From Paenibacillus sp. TCA20 (GTDB taxonomy: Bacteria; Bacillota; Bacilli; Paenibacillales; Paenibacillaceae), in assembly GCF_000732325.1 (NCBI RefSeq), contig NZ_BBIW01000001.1, forward strand, positions 620,001 to 684,000: a stretch of 64,000 nt of DNA. Reading direction: 5' to 3'. Within the stretch, counting starts at the first letter, position 1. The number at the start of each line of letters is the position of its first letter. The notes beneath the pieces are model-generated. The model searched no databases. It saw nothing but the letters and a program-made list of their open reading frames with translations, and was not told the DNA's origin. The position numbers were made by a program, and so were the translations under genes. Below are positions 17,228 through 28,216 of this stretch, piece by piece.

Positions 17228-18208
17228 GTGCAGTATACGTATTTAGGAAGATCAGGACTCAAGGTAAGCCGTCTGTGTCTGGGTACGATGAACTTTGGAC
17301 CAGCAACAGATGAGAAGGAAGCATTTCGCATTATGGATGCTGCCGTTGATGCAGGCCTCAATTTTTTTGACACAGCAAACATCTATGGATGGGGTGAAAA
17401 TGCAGGACTGACAGAAACGATCATCGGTAAATGGTTTAAGCAAGGCGGCGGACGCAGAGAAAAAGTCGTACTTGCCACCAAAGTATACGGATCCATGCAT
17501 GACAGCAACGATGGACCCAATGATGAAGCAGGCTTGTCAGCCTACAAAATCCGTCGTCATCTTGAAGGCTCACTTCAACGTCTTCAAACCGATCATATTG
17601 AGCTCTATCAAATGCACCACGTCGATCCTAATGTCTCCTGGGAAGAATTATGGGGAGCTTTTGAGGTTGGAATTCATCAGGGAAAAATCGGCTATGTCGG
17701 CTCAAGCAATTTTGCTGGGTGGCAGATAGCACTCGCTCAAATGGAAGCCAAGAACCGTAATTTTGTGGGGCTTGTATCAGAGCAGCATAAATACAGCCTG
17801 AATTGCCGGCTTCCTGAGCTCGAAGTGCTACCTGCAGCACATAAGCTTGGACTTGGCATCATTCCTTGGAGTCCCCTTGATGGTGGTCTGCTCGGAAGAA
17901 ATGCACTCAAGAAGATCGAAGGAACTCGCAGTGGTGGAATTGCCGAGCGTGTGGAGCAGCATCGCACTCAGTTGGAAGAATTCGCCGCGCTCTGCCGTGA
18001 GCTTGGAGAACCACAGGATAATGTCGCTCTGGCTTGGCTCCTTGCGAACCCTGCGGTTACCGCCCCAATTATTGGTCCTCGCACACTCGAGCAATTCGAG
18101 AACACACTGGATGCACTGGAGATCCAGCTGAACGAGTCTGTTCTCAAACGACTGGATGAAATATTCCCTGGTCCAGGCGGTCAGGCACCGAACGCTTACG
18201 CGTGGTAA
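17228..18208 (+). CDS. Aldo/keto reductase
   Basis: 326 residues of an (alpha/beta)8 NADPH-dependent oxidoreductase. The catalytic tetrad is D48, Y53 (FFDTANIYGWG), K85 (VLATKVYG) and H130 (LYQMHHVDP). The C-terminal cofactor motif is APIIGPRTLEQF. It belongs to the YhdN/potassium-channel-beta-like branch that reduces aldehydes and dicarbonyls. The start is a GTG with a weak AGGA upstream. It sits between leuB and ilvC on the opposite strand and shares a bidirectional terminator with ilvC. No link to leucine synthesis is implied. Confidence 0.9.
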   Translation: MQYTYLGRSGLKVSRLCLGTMNFGPATDEKEAFRIMDAAVDAGLNFFDTANIYGWGENAGLTETIIGKWFKQGGGRREKVVLATKVYGSMHDSNDGPNDEAGLSAYKIRRHLEGSLQRLQTDHIELYQMHHVDPNVSWEELWGAFEVGIHQGKIGYVGSSNFAGWQIALAQMEAKNRNFVGLVSEQHKYSLNCRLPELEVLPAAHKLGLGIIPWSPLDGGLLGRNALKKIEGTRSGGIAERVEQHRTQLEEFAALCRELGEPQDNVALAWLLANPAVTAPIIGPRTLEQFENTLDALEIQLNESVLKRLDEIFPGPGGQAPNAYAW

Positions 18209-18253
18209 TAAATTTTTAACTCTATCACAGCATTCAAATACAGCAGCAAAAAA

Positions 18254-18281
18254 GCGGCCTAAGCTATTACAGCTTGGCCGC
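18254..18281. terminator. Bidirectional terminator between the aldo/keto reductase and ilvC
   Basis: GCGGCCTAAGCT pairs with AGCTTGGCCGC, flanked by A6 on the left and TTTT on the right. It should stop both the plus-strand reductase and the minus-strand ilvBNC transcript. Confidence 0.85.
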
Positions 18282-18326
18282 CTTTTGTTATTGGCATAAC
18301 GATTCTTAGAGAATAGAGAGCTATGC

Positions 18327-19437
<1,111 letters not shown>

Positions 19438-19519
19438 TTCAAGACTGCAAATTCCTGTCGCGGTAAATGACTAAAATGTGATGTTAAGACAGGCTGGCTA
19501 ATGAATACGAAAAGTATAT

Positions 19520-20002
19520 TTATACGTTTCCTCGGATCATTGCCGTTACACCTGTTCTGGATAATTCCCTGATACCATATGGCTTAATGAGCTCGATCAT
19601 CGCGTCAATCTTATCTGTATCTCCTACAACCTGAATCATCAGGCTAGAGTTGCCGATATCGACAACCGAAGCACGGAAAGTTTCGACGAGACCCATAATT
19701 TCCGGACGAACCGACGGCTCTGCTTTGATCTTGATCAGTGCGAGCTCGCGCGCAACCATTGGATTGGAGCTCAAATTAACGACCTTGATAACGTCAATTA
19801 ATTTGTACAGCTGCTTCTCAATCTGCTCAAGAAGATGTTCATCGCCAAGTGTCACAATAACCATTCGGGATAATCCGGCTTCCTCAGACTGACCAACCGT
19901 GATACTTTCAATGTTAAAGCCGCGGCGACCGAACAGACCTGATACCCGTTGAAGTACTCCTGGCTGATCATTTACCAGTACGGCAATCGTATGTCTATTC
20001 AT
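19520..20002 (-). CDS. ilvN: Acetolactate synthase small (regulatory) subunit
   Basis: 160 residues. The N-terminal ACT domain reads HTIAVLVNDQPGVLQRVSGLFGRRGFNIESI, the valine-binding feedback module; the C-terminal half (RPEIMGLVETFRASVVDIG...) is the ACT-like second domain. It binds IlvB and raises its activity while conferring end-product inhibition. Three bases separate it from the ilvB stop. Also named ilvH in some genomes. Confidence 0.96.
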   Translation of the reverse strand: MNRHTIAVLVNDQPGVLQRVSGLFGRRGFNIESITVGQSEEAGLSRMVIVTLGDEHLLEQIEKQLYKLIDVIKVVNLSSNPMVARELALIKIKAEPSVRPEIMGLVETFRASVVDIGNSSLMIQVVGDTDKIDAMIELIKPYGIRELSRTGVTAMIRGNV

Positions 20003-20005
20003 GAT

Positions 20006-21751
20006 TTATGCATCCCCCATCAGCATTTGATCAATGGTCGATCCCTGCATTACCATCGGATATACATTTTCTTCCTTGTTAACAACAAACTCAACAAGAA
20101 CCGGACCGTCTGTTTCGAGCGCTTCTGACCAAATCTTCTGCGCTTCTTCCTTATTCGTGGCACGAAGACCTTTGACACCGTATGCCTCTGCCAGTTTGAC
20201 AAAGTCAGGACTACCCGCTAGATCAATGTGACTATATCGATTATCATAGATCAGCTCTTGCCATTGTCTTACCATCCCAAGCACCTGGTTGTTGATAACC
20301 ACAATCTTAACCGGAATGTTGTTAATTGCACAGATGGCAAGCTCTTGAGAACACATCTGCATTCCACCGTCTCCGTTAATAGAGATAACGAGGCGATCCG
20401 GATGTGCCATCTGAGCACCGATCGCTGAAGGGAAGCCGAAGCCCATCGTTCCAAGTCCCCCGGAAGTAACCCATGAGCGAGGTTGATTAAACTTGTAATA
20501 CTGAGCTGCCCACATCTGATGCTGACCTACGTCCGTAGTTACAATGGCGTTGCCTTCCGTCGTGTCATTCAGCATCTCAATAACCCATTGCGGTTTGAGT
20601 ACTTCATCTGAATCCTTGTAGTTGTACAATCGATCGCCTTTCCACGCCCGAATCTGGTTCCGCCACTCATCTGCCTGATCTGCACGTTCAGCTTCATGAT
20701 TGAGCAATTCAAGTACGGTCTTCACATCCCCTACAATCGGAATGTCTGTCGGTACGTTTTTGCCAATCTCTGCAGGATCAATATCAATATGCACGATCTT
20801 CGCTCTCGGAGCAAAACCGTCCAGCTTACCTGTTACCCGATCATCAAATCTTGCACCAAAGTTGATCAACAAATCAGATTGCTGAATAGCTTGATTCGCG
20901 GTATACGTACCGTGCATTCCCGGCATTCCCATCCAGAGCTCATGACCGCTTGGGAATCCACCTAGACCAAGTAATGTGGTCGTTATCGGAATCTCTGTTT
21001 TCTTCACAAATTCGAACAGTGCTTCATGCGCTCCAGCGTATACGATTCCGCCGCCGGCCAGAATTACCGGCCTTTCTGCTTGCTTAATCGCTTGATGCAG
21101 CTTATCAAGCTGCAGCTTGTTAGGCGTAACTGTTGGATTGTAGCCTCGCATATTAACAGGTTCTGTCTGCGGAATGAACAGCGTCTTATTAGCGGATACA
21201 TCCTTAGGAATATCGATCAATACCGGACCTTTGCGTCCCGTGTTCGCAATATGAAACGCCTCATGAATCACTCTCGGCAAATCCTCTACTGAGCGAACCA
21301 GATAGCTGTGCTTGGTGATCGGCATCGTAATCCCTGTAATATCTGCTTCTTGGAAAGCATCCGTACCAATCAAGCTCGAAACAACATTCCCCGTAATGAC
21401 AACAAGTGGTACTGAATCCATGTAGGCAGTTGCAATGCCCGTTACCAGGTTAGTTGCACCTGGACCAGAAGTAGCGATACATACGCCTACTTTGCCGCTT
21501 GCCCGAGCATATCCATCGGCTGCGTGAATGGCGCCTTGCTCATGCCTTGTAAGCAAATGCTTGAAATCTTCAAATCCATACATTGCATCGTAGATGTATA
21601 GGACGGCGCCCCCCGGGTAGCCAAAGACGCATTCAACACCTTCTAACAGCAAGCTTCGAAGCAGAATATCCGAGCCTGTAATGACTTCCGGTTTCATCCA
21701 TTTCTCACGTAGTTGATCAGTTGATCGCATTTCAGGATTATGCGCATTCAT
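20006..21751 (-). CDS. ilvB: Acetolactate synthase large (catalytic) subunit
   Basis: 581 residues with the three thiamine-diphosphate enzyme domains. The ThDP glutamate lies in [20 protein letters not shown], the FAD/middle domain contains [16 protein letters not shown], and the ThDP/magnesium motif is [31 protein letters not shown] (only key residues GDG...NN quoted here are diagnostic). It condenses two pyruvates, or pyruvate and 2-oxobutyrate. First gene of ilvBNC, behind a T-box leader with a leucine-type specifier. Confidence 0.96.
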   Translation of the reverse strand: MNAHNPEMRSTDQLREKWMKPEVITGSDILLRSLLLEGVECVFGYPGGAVLYIYDAMYGFEDFKHLLTRHEQGAIHAADGYARASGKVGVCIATSGPGATNLVTGIATAYMDSVPLVVITGNVVSSLIGTDAFQEADITGITMPITKHSYLVRSVEDLPRVIHEAFHIANTGRKGPVLIDIPKDVSANKTLFIPQTEPVNMRGYNPTVTPNKLQLDKLHQAIKQAERPVILAGGGIVYAGAHEALFEFVKKTEIPITTTLLGLGGFPSGHELWMGMPGMHGTYTANQAIQQSDLLINFGARFDDRVTGKLDGFAPRAKIVHIDIDPAEIGKNVPTDIPIVGDVKTVLELLNHEAERADQADEWRNQIRAWKGDRLYNYKDSDEVLKPQWVIEMLNDTTEGNAIVTTDVGQHQMWAAQYYKFNQPRSWVTSGGLGTMGFGFPSAIGAQMAHPDRLVISINGDGGMQMCSQELAICAINNIPVKIVVINNQVLGMVRQWQELIYDNRYSHIDLAGSPDFVKLAEAYGVKGLRATNKEEAQKIWSEALETDGPVLVEFVVNKEENVYPMVMQGSTIDQMLMGDA

Positions 21752-21856
21752 GAAGATCTCCCCCTTCTTAAGGATTACATTAATCTGACATGTTAGAAAG
21801 AACTAAAGTAAGGATTATCTGTGTGTGATGATCCTTGATTCATCTTGCTTTTACAA

Positions 21857-22209
21857 CAAAAAAACCTTCCATCCCTGCGGACATAAAATATGCCTCGCGA
21901 GGGACGAAAGGTTGCTGCTTCCGTGGTACCACCCAGGTTTGTCAAATTCCTCACGGAACCTGACCTTAGCAAGTAGTAAGAAATGTGGTCAACAAGACCT
22001 AACCATTCTTCATACCTGTCGTCTGTAACGTAGACTTACGATTTTCCCTAATAGGCAAGATCCTTGCTTTTCAGGAAAACAGCTCCGAGGTGAGCTCGTA
22101 CTTAAGGGATTATGGTGGTACTTTCAGCTAAAACTGTCCACTCTCTGCACATAAGTGCCCTTAAAACTTCGTCCTCATCATTGCCGATAAACTATAGCGG
22201 TTAAATGTT
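21857..22209 (-). promoter_or_regulatory. T-box leader of ilvBNC, leucine-type specifier
   Basis: The minus strand carries the Stem I AGAGAG motif, the distal loop GCTGAAAG, and the antiterminator T-box core GGGTGGTACCAC (21923-21934). A terminator hairpin follows (AACCTTTCGTCCCT/AGGGATGGAAGGTT, 21863-21913) with a T7 tract. The best specifier candidate is CTC in GAGCTCACC (complement 22092-22094), a leucine codon. Uncharged tRNA-Leu should bind and switch to the antiterminator when leucine is scarce. Confidence 0.92.
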
Positions 22210-22215
22210 AGGAAC

Positions 22216-22245
22216 ATTATAAGATTCATTTGTAGAAATAGTCAA
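22216..22245 (-). promoter_or_regulatory. Promoter of the ilvBNC T-box operon
   Basis: Minus strand -35 TTGACT (22240-22245) and perfect -10 TATAAT (22216-22221), 18-base spacer. Confidence 0.7.
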
Positions 22246-22389
22246 CACTTTATTTTTCAATATTTAGTCAATCCTTATACAAACCTTGCTGTATCAACTG
22301 TTTTTTGTCCGAAAAGCCGAACATGACCAAGCTCCTTAGGCATATAATGCCCCATCCATACCGTATGCCCCAAAAAAGGAGGGTTATCC

Positions 22390-22842
22390 ATGATTCGCAA
22401 TCGCAGACCTAAGCAAGATGATCCAGCTATCATGGAATTGATTCATAGCCAGCTTGTGCCTATTTCACATTTGAGCAAGCAAGAGATCAACCTGATCATT
22501 CAGGATATTCCAAGCCGCTTAGCCCGAGGGATTACTTTGGTATCCTCTGCTAATTATGAATCCAACATTTGTGGTTTTGTACATTTTATGATGCATGGTT
22601 CTTTACTATACATTGACATGATGGCCGTTTCTCCAAAGGAACAGCGCAAACAGCATGGCAAAGAATTACTGATCAAAGCGGAACAATTTGCGGTTTCACG
22701 TGGCTGTAGGAAGTCGAAGGTTATGGTGGATGAAGGAAACAAAAAGGGACTAAATTTTTACCAAAAGATGGGATATAAGATGCTTCGATATGTTGATATC
22801 GGACGATGCTTCGAATTGGAAAAAGTATTGAGCAATGGCTAG
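22390..22842 (+). CDS. GNAT-family N-acetyltransferase
   Basis: 150 residues. It has the GNAT fold with strand beta4 LLYIDMMAVSPKEQRKQHGKELL, the Q/RxxGxG-type acetyl-CoA loop being degenerate (RKQHGK), and the C-terminal NKKGLNFYQKMGYKMLRY segment typical of the family. The acceptor substrate is not identifiable. AAGGAGGG precedes the ATG by 7 bases. Single gene, divergent from ilvBNC. Confidence 0.87.
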   Translation: MIRNRRPKQDDPAIMELIHSQLVPISHLSKQEINLIIQDIPSRLARGITLVSSANYESNICGFVHFMMHGSLLYIDMMAVSPKEQRKQHGKELLIKAEQFAVSRGCRKSKVMVDEGNKKGLNFYQKMGYKMLRYVDIGRCFELEKVLSNG

Positions 22843-22889
22843 AATATTAAAAAGATGAACACATAATATTATCATTGTTATAAAAATAT

Positions 22890-23306
22890 TTAATAGAAAA
22901 ATTTATTTTTGAAGCCATATCCTCCATAACCTTGCCCTGGTCCGTAACCTGGCCCCGGTCCATATCCAGGTCCAGGTCCATAACCAGGGAAACCTCCATA
23001 TCCGCCTCCAGGTCCTTTGCCTCCGTATCCATAACCGCCAGGATATCCTCCAGGGCCGAATCCGCCTCCGAAGCCTCCGCCGAATCCGCCAGCGAATGGC
23101 AAGGTTCCGATTGCCAATAGATCAAATAGGACAAGCGGGATGAGTGCCCGTGTACCTGCATCTTTTCCCTCAGTAGGCTGAAGCATAATTTTATTCCCGG
23201 CTACATTAACCAGCTTTCCGCTCACTTTTGTTCCATCTTTGCGAACGGCGACAATATGCTGCCCAATCAAATTTTTCGCATCATTCAGACGAACAGAATT
23301 ATTCAT
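22890..23306 (-). CDS. Glycine/tyrosine-rich protein with LSm-like N-terminal segment
   Basis: 138 residues. Residues 1-50 (NLIGQHIVAVRKDGTKVSGK, then LVNVAGNKIMLQPTE) read like a small beta-barrel of the LSm/Sm type. A short hydrophobic stretch follows, and from about 72 the protein is almost only G, Y, P and F, with repeats GGGF and GYGPGP. No cysteine and no signal peptide. Such low-complexity tails occur in Bacillales spore-coat and surface proteins, which is a guess here. AAGGAGGG lies before the ATG. Other frames across the repeat are open for long stretches because of its composition and are not genes. Confidence 0.75.
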   Translation of the reverse strand: MNNSVRLNDAKNLIGQHIVAVRKDGTKVSGKLVNVAGNKIMLQPTEGKDAGTRALIPLVLFDLLAIGTLPFAGGFGGGFGGGFGPGGYPGGYGYGGKGPGGGYGGFPGYGPGPGYGPGPGYGPGQGYGGYGFKNKFFY

Positions 23307-23397
23307 TCTTTTCCCTCCTTCTTCACGTAGGATTCAGAATCATCTTATTCGTATGTCGGCATAAATGTATGTTTTAATGTCCTGCATGTACAAAAAA

Positions 23398-23430
23398 AGG
23401 TGATGCCTGCATCTTGAGCAAGCATCACCT
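23398..23430 (-). terminator. Terminator of the nup operon
   Basis: Minus strand AGGTGATGC/GCATCACCT, 9-bp perfect stem, followed by T7. It ends the nucleoside transporter operon. Confidence 0.88.
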
Positions 23431-23448
23431 AATGTGGATGAATCTTAT

Positions 23449-24423
23449 TTATCGTTTGCCTGGATCATATGGCTGTCCCAGTGCAGCAGGTGCTGCTGAA
23501 CGCCCGACGGCTGCTACGAGTACGATGACTGTGAGCAGATACGGCAGCATGAAAATAATTTCCTGGGGAATAGCCTGAGCCCATTCAAACATTTGAATAT
23601 AGTTGCGGACTGCTTGGGACAACCCGAAGAAGAGAGCTGCACCGAACGCCCCGATCGGATTCCATTTACCGAAGATCATGGCAGCAATCGCAATATAACC
23701 TTGTCCGGAAATTGTGTTGTGTGCGAACACATTTGTCGTCGTCAGCGTAAGAACAGCACCGCCGATACCCGCGAGCGCACCACTGACCATAACAGCCAGA
23801 TATCTGTATTTCGTTACATTAATCCCCATCGTATCCGCAGCACTTGGATGCTCCCCGACAGAACGGAGACGCAGTCCGAATGGCGTTTTGTATAGGAACA
23901 AGAAGGTCAATATTACAAACAGCACAGCTAGGAATGTAGATGGATAATGATGAATAAACACATTACCAAAGAACGGAATTTCAGCTAGCTTTACTCCAAA
24001 TAATTCTGGATTCCATTTTTTGAATCCATCAATAAGCGGAGTTTCCCCTGACCCGTCAAACAGAAGCTTAACCATATACAAGGTGCTTCCTGCAGCCAAG
24101 AAGTTAATGACGATACCACTTATGATCTGGTCTGCTTTGAAAGTGATAGAGGCTACAGCGTGAATCAAGGAAACAACCAAGCCTAATACACCCGCTGTAA
24201 CCAGACCAACCCAAGCCGCTTGCCCACCTGTCATCCCCGCTTCTTGAGCATAATGAGCAGATACGCCTGCAGCAAAAGCACCAAAGATCATAAATCCTTC
24301 AATCCCCAGATTCGTTACACCGGAACGCTCTGAGAATATCCCACCAAGTGCAGCAAATACAAGAGCTGTTGCAAAGACAAGTGTCGTATTAATCAGCTGT
24401 CCGGAGAGCGTTATGAAATCCAT
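23449..24423 (-). CDS. nupQ: Nucleoside ABC transporter permease (NupQ/YufQ-like)
   Basis: 324 residues with about eight to nine membrane helices. It has the BPD_transp_2 permease signature: N-terminal ALGGIFSERSGVTNLGIEGFMIFGAF and the later GISVTKYRYLAVMVSGALAGIGGA-type stretch (here beginning GINVTKY). Last of four genes; two bases separate it from the other permease. With it and the ATPase it forms the inner-membrane part of a BMP-dependent nucleoside importer. Confidence 0.9.
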   Translation of the reverse strand: MDFITLSGQLINTTLVFATALVFAALGGIFSERSGVTNLGIEGFMIFGAFAAGVSAHYAQEAGMTGGQAAWVGLVTAGVLGLVVSLIHAVASITFKADQIISGIVINFLAAGSTLYMVKLLFDGSGETPLIDGFKKWNPELFGVKLAEIPFFGNVFIHHYPSTFLAVLFVILTFLFLYKTPFGLRLRSVGEHPSAADTMGINVTKYRYLAVMVSGALAGIGGAVLTLTTTNVFAHNTISGQGYIAIAAMIFGKWNPIGAFGAALFFGLSQAVRNYIQMFEWAQAIPQEIIFMLPYLLTVIVLVAAVGRSAAPAALGQPYDPGKR

Positions 24424-24425
24424 AA

Positions 24426-25514
24426 TTACAACACCTTCTCTTTCTTGCGCTTCGCATAGAAGGGCTTAAGCACCCAGCGCACGATACCTTGTGCAGCAAT
24501 GAAGAATATAATGGAGCCAATTACGATACGAATCAATTCCGGTGGAACATCTGCTGCGAAGCTCATTCCGGCAGAACCGTATGTCAATCCTCCAAATAGG
24601 AAGGCTCCTAGGATTACACCAAACGGATGATTCATACCAATTAGTGCTACCGCAATACCATCAAATCCAGTACCCGGTGATCCTTGAAGAATCGTTTGAT
24701 AGCCGAACACACCGAGAATTTGAAAGGCACCGCCAAGGCCTGCCAAAATACCACTGATAAACATGGCTTTGACAATGTTGCGATTCACCTTCATCCCTGC
24801 ATATTCAGCGGCATGATGGTTATGGCCTACTGCGCGAAGCTCGAAGCCTTGCTTTGTTTTCCACATGAATACATAGAACACTACCGCTGCGAGAATCGCA
24901 ATCAGCGTCCCCCAGTGAACACGCGAGTTACTCATAAGCTCAGACAACCATCCAATCGCAATAGAAGCAGATGGTTGAATCTCTTCGGAACGATTCTCAC
25001 CCGGCATAAGCATGAATTGTCTTACGACGAGATTGCCCAAATAGAGAGCAACCCAGTTCATCATAATGCTGGTAATTACTTCATTAACCCCGCGTGCTGC
25101 CTTGAGATAACCAGCGATAGCAGCCCACAGACCGCCGGCCAGAGCCCCTGCAATTAATGCGAGCGGTGCATGGATAATCATAGGTAATCCCGTAAGTTTA
25201 ATTCCGACAAATGCCGAAGCTGTCATCCCTACGATAAACTGTCCTTCAGCACCGATATTAAATAGTCCTGCACGGGAAGCAAAAGCAAATGCCAGACCCG
25301 TCATAATGAGCGGAGTCATTTCACGCAATGTTTCCCCAATGTTATACGTATTTCCAAATACTTTCTCGACTAGTGCTCCGTATGCCGTTATCGGATTATA
25401 ACCGCCAATGAGCATAACGACTGCACCCAATAGAAGACCCATAATAATAGCAACGACTGGATATATAATAGAATCTTTAGTGAACCATTTTAATACGCTA
25501 CTCACTAGATGCAC
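24426..25514 (-). CDS. nupP: Nucleoside ABC transporter permease (NupP/YufP-like)
   Basis: 362 residues, about ten membrane helices. The family stretch ASRAGLFNIGAEGQFIVGMT is present, as is GMKVNRNIVKAMFISGILAGLGG. It pairs with NupQ. The start at 25514 overlaps the ATPase stop by 17 bases, so translation is coupled. Confidence 0.9.
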   Translation of the reverse strand: MHLVSSVLKWFTKDSIIYPVVAIIMGLLLGAVVMLIGGYNPITAYGALVEKVFGNTYNIGETLREMTPLIMTGLAFAFASRAGLFNIGAEGQFIVGMTASAFVGIKLTGLPMIIHAPLALIAGALAGGLWAAIAGYLKAARGVNEVITSIMMNWVALYLGNLVVRQFMLMPGENRSEEIQPSASIAIGWLSELMSNSRVHWGTLIAILAAVVFYVFMWKTKQGFELRAVGHNHHAAEYAGMKVNRNIVKAMFISGILAGLGGAFQILGVFGYQTILQGSPGTGFDGIAVALIGMNHPFGVILGAFLFGGLTYGSAGMSFAADVPPELIRIVIGSIIFFIAAQGIVRWVLKPFYAKRKKEKVL

Positions 25515-27042
25515 CTCTCTTCACGGTGCTACCTGCCATCATCAGACCCAGCTCTTGATCATTGGTCTCTTCTGGAAGCACTTCACCTACAATATGTCCC
25601 TCATAAATAACCGCGATCCGGTCCGAGACATTCATAATTTCATCGAGTTCGAAGGAAATCAACAGTACAGCTTTACCTTGGTCACGTTGAGCGATCAATT
25701 GCTTCTGAACGAATTCAATAGCCCCTACATCTAGACCGCGTGTAGGCTGGGCAGCAATAAGCAGATCCGGATTTTTGTTCACCTCTCTGGCGATGATCGC
25801 CTTCTGCTGGTTACCTCCGGATAAGGCACGTGATAACGTATCAATGCTTGGCGTTCTTACATCAAAAGCCTGAACCAGCTTCTTTGTGTGCTCCTGTATC
25901 GCCTTGAAATTCAAGAACCCTTTCTTCGAATACGGCTCCTTGTAATAAGATTCAAGCACCATGTTCTCGCTCACAGAGAAGTCCAGCACAAGACCATGCT
26001 TATGACGGTCCTCTGGAATATGCCCGACTCCCGCTTCCGAAACTTTACGAGGCGGCTCATTCGTAATATCGTTGTTATTCAATGTGATTTTGCCTGAATT
26101 TACCTTACGCAAACCGGTAATCGCTTCAATCAGCTCACTCTGACCATTCCCGTCTACTCCAGCGATTCCGACAATTTCACCTGCACGTACTTGCAGATTC
26201 AGCTTGTCCAGTACGGCCATGCCTTCTTTATTTTTCGCGGTTAATTCATGGATATCGAGTACGGTTTCCTTAGGTTCAGCCGGCTTCTTGTCCACTTTAA
26301 AAGTAACGTTGCGCCCAACCATCTTCTCAGCGAGCTCGTTAGGAGTCGTCTCTGACGTTTTCACCGTATCAATTACTTTTCCTCGGCGAATGATCGTTAC
26401 CGTATCGGATATTTCCATGATTTCTTTCAGTTTATGAGTAATAAGAATGATGGATTTGCCTTCAGCGACCAGCTTCTTCATGATCACCATCAATTCTGAA
26501 ATTTCTTGAGGAGTCAATACCGCTGTCGGTTCATCAAAAATCAAGATTTCTGCGCCTCTGTAAAGGGTTTTCAATATTTCGACACGCTGCTGCATTCCTA
26601 CAGAGATCTCTTCAATTTTTGCATTAGGGTCGACCTTAAGTCCATATAGCTCAGATAACCGTTTTACTTCTGCCACTGCCTTTTTATAGTTAATATTGAG
26701 GCCCAGCATTTTCTTAGGCTCTGAACCCAATATAATATTCTCTGCTACTGTAAATGGCTGTACCAATTTAAAATGCTGATGCACCATTCCAATACCTAGC
26801 TCGATGGCTTTATTCGGACTGTCAATAATTACAGGCTGTCCACTAACTTCAATTCCGCCTTCATCAGGCTGATATAGACCAAATACAATATTCATCAGCG
26901 TCGATTTTCCGGCGCCGTTCTCGCCTAGCAGTGCATGAATCTCTCCCTTATGCAGCTGCAAGCTTATAGAGTCATTAGCGACAATGCCCGGGAAGCGTTT
27001 AGTAATTTGCTTCAACTCAACGACAGGAGTTGCTGCACCCAT
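25498..27042 (-). CDS. nupO: Nucleoside ABC transporter ATPase (NupO/YufO-like)
   Basis: 514 residues from the ATG at 27042, which has AAGGGTGAT just upstream; an 18-codon longer frame lacks one. Two fused ABC domains, as in ribose/nucleoside importers. The first has GENGAGKSTL, the signature ISVGMQQRVEI and ILIFDEPTAVL. The second has GVDGNGQSEL (a degenerate Walker A lacking GK[ST]) and LSGGNQQKAIIAREV. The second site is therefore probably not a normal ATP-hydrolysing P-loop, which is usual in this subfamily. Confidence 0.93.
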   Translation of the reverse strand: MGAATPVVELKQITKRFPGIVANDSISLQLHKGEIHALLGENGAGKSTLMNIVFGLYQPDEGGIEVSGQPVIIDSPNKAIELGIGMVHQHFKLVQPFTVAENIILGSEPKKMLGLNINYKKAVAEVKRLSELYGLKVDPNAKIEEISVGMQQRVEILKTLYRGAEILIFDEPTAVLTPQEISELMVIMKKLVAEGKSIILITHKLKEIMEISDTVTIIRRGKVIDTVKTSETTPNELAEKMVGRNVTFKVDKKPAEPKETVLDIHELTAKNKEGMAVLDKLNLQVRAGEIVGIAGVDGNGQSELIEAITGLRKVNSGKITLNNNDITNEPPRKVSEAGVGHIPEDRHKHGLVLDFSVSENMVLESYYKEPYSKKGFLNFKAIQEHTKKLVQAFDVRTPSIDTLSRALSGGNQQKAIIAREVNKNPDLLIAAQPTRGLDVGAIEFVQKQLIAQRDQGKAVLLISFELDEIMNVSDRIAVIYEGHIVGEVLPEETNDQELGLMMAGSTVKRGASSE

Positions 27043-27091
27043 GAGATCACCCTTATAAATTTGATTTGATGGTATTAACCCTAGACGTAAG

Positions 27092-27122
27092 AACAAGGCT
27101 AGTTATATAAACCAGCCTTGTT
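27092..27122 (-). terminator. Intercistronic hairpin between nupN and nupO
   Basis: AACAAGGCT/AGCCTTGTT, 9-bp perfect stem with inner GTT/AAC pairs. It has only a broken T tract on the minus strand. It lies in the 139-base gap after the lipoprotein gene, so it more likely trims expression (partial termination or RNA protection) than ends the operon. Confidence 0.5.
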
Positions 27123-27181
27123 TTACATCATAACATGTAAAATTCAGTATTATTCTCACACTAAACAATCCATTGCAGTCA

Positions 27182-28216
27182 TTACTCAGCAGGAATTGTG
27201 ATTTCACCGCTAATGATTTTTTCTTTGTATTCGTCAACCAGCTCAAGTACATCCGCTGGTACGTTTGCTGTAGAAGTCTCAGCTACGCCAACACCGTTAG
27301 CAGCCAGATCCAATACTTCTAATCCTGGTTCAAAAGTTCCGTTAACCACATCCAGAGATACTTTCTTAACCGCTTCGTCTACTTTCTTGATCATAGAAGT
27401 CAGAGTAATCTCATCACCGAACTCAAGTGATTGGTCTTTGTCTACACCGATAACCCATACATCTTGTCCGGAATCTTTACGGGACTTCGCTTCGTTAAAT
27501 ACACCTGTTCCTGTTGCGCCTGATGCATGGAAGATAATATCTACACCTTCATTGTACATCGTTGCAGCAGCAGTTTTACCCAGGTCAGGCTTGTCAAATG
27601 CACCCGTATAGTTAGGAACGAACTGAGCATCCGGATTTACGGCCTTCACGCCTTCTCTAAATCCAATTTCGAACTTCTTAATCAGCGGGCTTTCCATTCC
27701 GCCAACAAAACCAACCTTGTTTGTCTTCGTCATTTTACCTGCAATAACACCGACAAGGAAGGAACCTTGGTCTTCGGCGAACATTACAGACTTAACGTTT
27801 GGAGCATCTACTTCACTATCGATGATCGCAAGCTTGGCTTCAGGGTTCTGTTCAGCGACTGTCTTGATTGCTTCAGCCAGCTGGAATCCAATTCCCCAAG
27901 TCAAAGAGTACTGGTCCTTAACAAAAGTGTTCAAGTTTGTGTTGTAATCAGCATCGGACTTACTTTGAAGATACTTAACCTGTGCGCCTGTTTCTGCTTC
28001 GACTGCTTCGAGCGCTTCCCAAGCAGATTGGTTAAAGGATTTATCGTTAACTCCGCCGACGTCAGTAACCATTCCGATTTTTGCAGTGGATTCAGCTGTG
28101 CTGCCGCCTCCTTCACCGCTGCCTTGCGAGCTGCTGTCATTGTCATTGCCGCATCCAGCTAGAGCAACGGAAGCTGCAAGAATCATGCTTAAAGACAAAC
28201 TTAGTACTTTCTTCAT
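27182..28216 (-). CDS. nupN: BMP-family nucleoside-binding lipoprotein (NupN/YufN-like)
   Basis: 344 residues. A lipoprotein signal peptide ends in the lipobox ALAGC with C22, followed by a serine/glycine-rich tether. The mature part is a BMP (PnrA-like) periplasmic-binding fold with KIGMVTDVGGVNDKSFNQSA and FVGGMESPLIKKFEIGF. It should capture nucleosides outside the membrane and hand them to NupP/NupQ. First gene of nupN-O-P-Q. AAGGGGG lies upstream of the ATG. Confidence 0.92.
   Translation of the reverse strand: MKKVLSLSLSMILAASVALAGCGNDNDSSSQGSGEGGGSTAESTAKIGMVTDVGGVNDKSFNQSAWEALEAVEAETGAQVKYLQSKSDADYNTNLNTFVKDQYSLTWGIGFQLAEAIKTVAEQNPEAKLAIIDSEVDAPNVKSVMFAEDQGSFLVGVIAGKMTKTNKVGFVGGMESPLIKKFEIGFREGVKAVNPDAQFVPNYTGAFDKPDLGKTAAATMYNEGVDIIFHASGATGTGVFNEAKSRKDSGQDVWVIGVDKDQSLEFGDEITLTSMIKKVDEAVKKVSLDVVNGTFEPGLEVLDLAANGVGVAETSTANVPADVLELVDEYKEKIISGEITIPAE

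Noticed and set aside
22847..23161. 104-codon minus-strand frame over the glycine-rich repeats
   Set aside because: Shifted reading of the GYGPGP repeats, giving Asp/Met-rich nonsense; starts inside the real gene.
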